Assembly (NCBI RefSeq): GCF_050296195.1
Contig: NZ_JBNKRB010000034.1
Strand: one strand, 5' to 3'
Origin: Gynuella sp050296195
GTDB taxonomy: Bacteria; Pseudomonadota; Gammaproteobacteria; Pseudomonadales; Natronospirillaceae
DNA: 64,000 nt
A program made the position numbers and the translations under genes. Positions 62,236 to 64,000 of the stretch are shown in pieces. A model generated the notes under the pieces. That model was given only the letters and a program-made list of their open reading frames with translations, made no database searches and had not been told where the DNA came from. Positions within the stretch are counted from its first letter, which is position 1, and each line of letters begins with the position of its first letter.

Positions 62236-63660
62236 ATGGAAGGTAGTTTGTACGCACAATTGGCGGATAAAATGACTGAACAGATTCGTCATGGTGCAAT
62301 CGCCATTGGTGAGCGCATGCCCTCAGTCAGACATCTGTCCAGACAGGAAAGAGTCAGTATCTCTACGGTGATGGCTGCGTATAGTCTGTTGGAAGAACGG
62401 GGGTGGGTAGAGGCCAGGCCCAAGTCTGGGTATTACGCCTGTCGCCAGATACGCGAACCACTGGCGGTTCCAAGCGAGTCAGTGGTCGAGCCTGATCCTG
62501 TCATTGCCTCTACATCCCAGCTGGTAATGGACGTACAGCGAGATGGTTTCAAAGCTAATGCGATTAATTTTTGTCGGGCAACTCCTGCCCTGGATTTTCC
62601 TATCAGCCGTCATCTGCAGCAAACCTATACCCGGTTGTCGAGAACCCAGCAACATCTTGGAGTGAGCTGTCGTCCTGAAGGTCCTTATGTTTTACGACAA
62701 CAAGTTGCACGCCATGCTGTGGATACAGGTGTGGCTGTTTCACCAGATAGCATAGTAACGACTGCCGGTAGTCTAAATGCCATGGGGCTGTGTTTGCAGG
62801 TGTTGACTCAACCCGGCGATCTGGTTGCGGTTGAGTCTCCGTGCTATTACGGCATATTGCAGTTGATTGAAGCTTACGGACTCAAAGCAATTGAAGTTCC
62901 CACTCACCCGGAGACTGGTTTGAGCCTTGAGGCACTGAAAATGGCCATGGAGCAATGGCCGCTGAAAGTGGTCCTCACGGTTCCCAGCTTTTCCAATCCG
63001 CTGGGGTGCAGTATTCCTGACGAACGAAAAAAAGCATTGGTTAAGCTACTGGAACAATATCAGGTGCCCCTGATTGAAGATGATGTTTATGGTGATCTGT
63101 ATTTTGGTACCCACAGACCCGGTGCGATAAAAGCATTTGATAAACAAGGACTGGTGTTGTTGTGTTCGTCGCTATCCAAGACCATTGATCCGCAACTACG
63201 GGTTGGCTGGGTGCTGGCCGGGCGTTATTACGAAGATATTCTGCATCGAAAGTTCGTAAACATGTTATCTACACCGGTACTGCCACAATTGGTATGCGCC
63301 GAGGTATTAGGGCAGGGGATATACGAACGTCATTTGCGACAGGCCAGAGAAGTGTATCGCCAGCGCTATCAGCGTCTGGTGGATCTGGTCTCTGAATCCT
63401 TTCCGGCTGTTACTAAAATTTCACGTCCTCAGGGAGGAATTGTCGCCTGGCTGGAAATGCCTGAGAATTTCGATTCGACTGAACTGTATCATTTTTGCCG
63501 AAATGCCGGGATATTGATCGCGCCCGGAGAAATATTTTCCATTAACAAACAGTTCAAACACTGTTTTCGCCTGAACTATGCTCCACGGTGGACACCTGAA
63601 CGCGAAGACGCGATTCGAAAGCTTGGGCAATGGGTATCAGACCGGATAGCAAAACTCTGA
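62236..63660 (+). CDS. MocR-type regulator: GntR helix-turn-helix fused to class I aminotransferase domain (YjiR-like)
   Basis: A 474-aa fusion protein. Residues 1-75 form a GntR winged helix (LYAQLADKMTEQIRHGAIAIG, MPSVRHLSRQERVSISTVM), and about 100-470 an aspartate-aminotransferase fold with SFSNPLGCSIPDERK and the PLP lysine in CSSLSKTIDPQLRVGW. Such proteins use PLP as a co-effector for transcription control. The N-terminus resembles E. coli YjiR. The ATG at 62236 follows GGGAG; earlier in-frame codons have no site. Its likely target is the divergent DUF1127 gene and itself. Confidence 0.92.
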   Translation: MEGSLYAQLADKMTEQIRHGAIAIGERMPSVRHLSRQERVSISTVMAAYSLLEERGWVEARPKSGYYACRQIREPLAVPSESVVEPDPVIASTSQLVMDVQRDGFKANAINFCRATPALDFPISRHLQQTYTRLSRTQQHLGVSCRPEGPYVLRQQVARHAVDTGVAVSPDSIVTTAGSLNAMGLCLQVLTQPGDLVAVESPCYYGILQLIEAYGLKAIEVPTHPETGLSLEALKMAMEQWPLKVVLTVPSFSNPLGCSIPDERKKALVKLLEQYQVPLIEDDVYGDLYFGTHRPGAIKAFDKQGLVLLCSSLSKTIDPQLRVGWVLAGRYYEDILHRKFVNMLSTPVLPQLVCAEVLGQGIYERHLRQAREVYRQRYQRLVDLVSESFPAVTKISRPQGGIVAWLEMPENFDSTELYHFCRNAGILIAPGEIFSINKQFKHCFRLNYAPRWTPEREDAIRKLGQWVSDRIAKL

Positions 63661-64000
63661 CTGTCACTGCTTGTCATTTAAACCAGAATTAGCTGGTGCT
63701 ATCCATTTTGTGCCTTAAGGGTTTTTATCCGCAGTCAATCGAATATCGATTTTTAAAATAAGTGCTTGCACTGTTGCAAAATGAATTTTTGAACGCCATT
63801 GTTCCACAGAGTTACATTTCATTGCCTGATGGCCATGGGTGGCTGTTTTTTGACGCCTGAGATCTCCTGCTAAAACGTAAAAACGACTTCCGAAAAACAA
63901 TCCTTCACAAAGCAAAATGTCCTTGAAAATTAGGGTTTTATTGGCGTCCGAACAGTTTTTTTGGAAGTGACTGAAAGCTGACATCTGTCGTCATAAGGCG
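63661..64000. other. Right edge of the window, no gene seen
   Basis: About 340 bp after the MocR gene. The only long frame (89 codons, minus strand, 63715-63984) has no ribosome site and no recognisable family, and I do not support it. No terminator was identified. Confidence 0.4.

Noticed and set aside
63715..63984. 89-codon minus-strand frame at the right edge
   Set aside because: No ribosome site, no family similarity, composition unlike neighbouring genes.
1..64000. tRNA genes, rRNA, CRISPR arrays, prophage or restriction systems
   Set aside because: None of the diagnostic sequences (tRNA T-arm GGTTCGAATCC-type boxes, regularly spaced repeats, integrase or methylase genes) were seen on either strand.

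Overview
This window looks like chromosomal core sequence from a gammaproteobacterium, probably of the Oceanospirillales/Pseudomonadales type. The evidence is gene order and protein types: dapD / arsC-like / dapC / glnD / map facing rpsB-tsf-pyrH-frr-uppS-cdsA-dxr-rseP-bamA-skp-lpxD-fabZ-lpxA-lpxB-rnhB-dnaE-accA, then tilS-pyrG-eno, with a Pseudomonas-like DapD and a GntR-controlled methylcitrate cluster. Base composition is moderate and GTG/TTG starts are used fairly often. The species cannot be named from this alone.

Layout. Bases 1-1116 (minus) are the N-terminal part of pntA, cut by the window edge. Bases 1316-7388 (minus) are a lysine/nitrogen/maturation block: dapD, a YffB/ArsC-like protein, dapC, glnD and map. 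Bases 7488-32240 (plus) are the large translation, envelope and DNA-replication superoperon: ribosomal protein S2, EF-Ts, UMP kinase, ribosome recycling factor, isoprenoid and phospholipid steps, the outer-membrane assembly proteins BamA and Skp, lipid A steps LpxD, LpxA and LpxB with FabZ, RNase HII, DNA polymerase III alpha, acetyl-CoA carboxylase alpha, then a GNAT protein, TilS, CTP synthase and enolase. Strong terminators follow tsf and eno.

From 32.3 kb the content becomes accessory. There is an orphan CbiM-type permease and an orphan TRAP-type binding protein divergent from a two-component pair (a c-di-GMP phosphodiesterase response regulator and a Cache-domain histidine kinase). A HAD hydrolase, a 2-hydroxyacid dehydrogenase and a compact propionate (2-methylcitrate) operon gntR-prpB-prpC-prpD follow; the operon has two identical palindromic operators 63 bp apart. 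A 141-bp MITE-like element with terminal inverted repeats and a CTAA duplication lies behind prpD. Next come two small membrane proteins, an ABC-F ATPase, a RimJ-like acetyltransferase, a DUF4382 lipoprotein and a large sensor with two periplasmic binding domains plus GGDEF-EAL.

The last 10 kb hold cobQ and cobO around an unrecognised protein, a small lipoprotein behind a palindromic promoter, a YrbL-like protein, an aldehyde dehydrogenase, and a DUF1127 gene divergent from a MocR-type regulator (the same pairing as E. coli yjiS/yjiR). No tRNA, rRNA, CRISPR array, prophage or complete insertion sequence was seen. I did not find a convincing new multi-gene system. The best leads are the DctP/phosphodiesterase/kinase module, the twin prp operators, the MITE, the DUF1127-MocR control region, and the unknown protein between cobQ and cobO.
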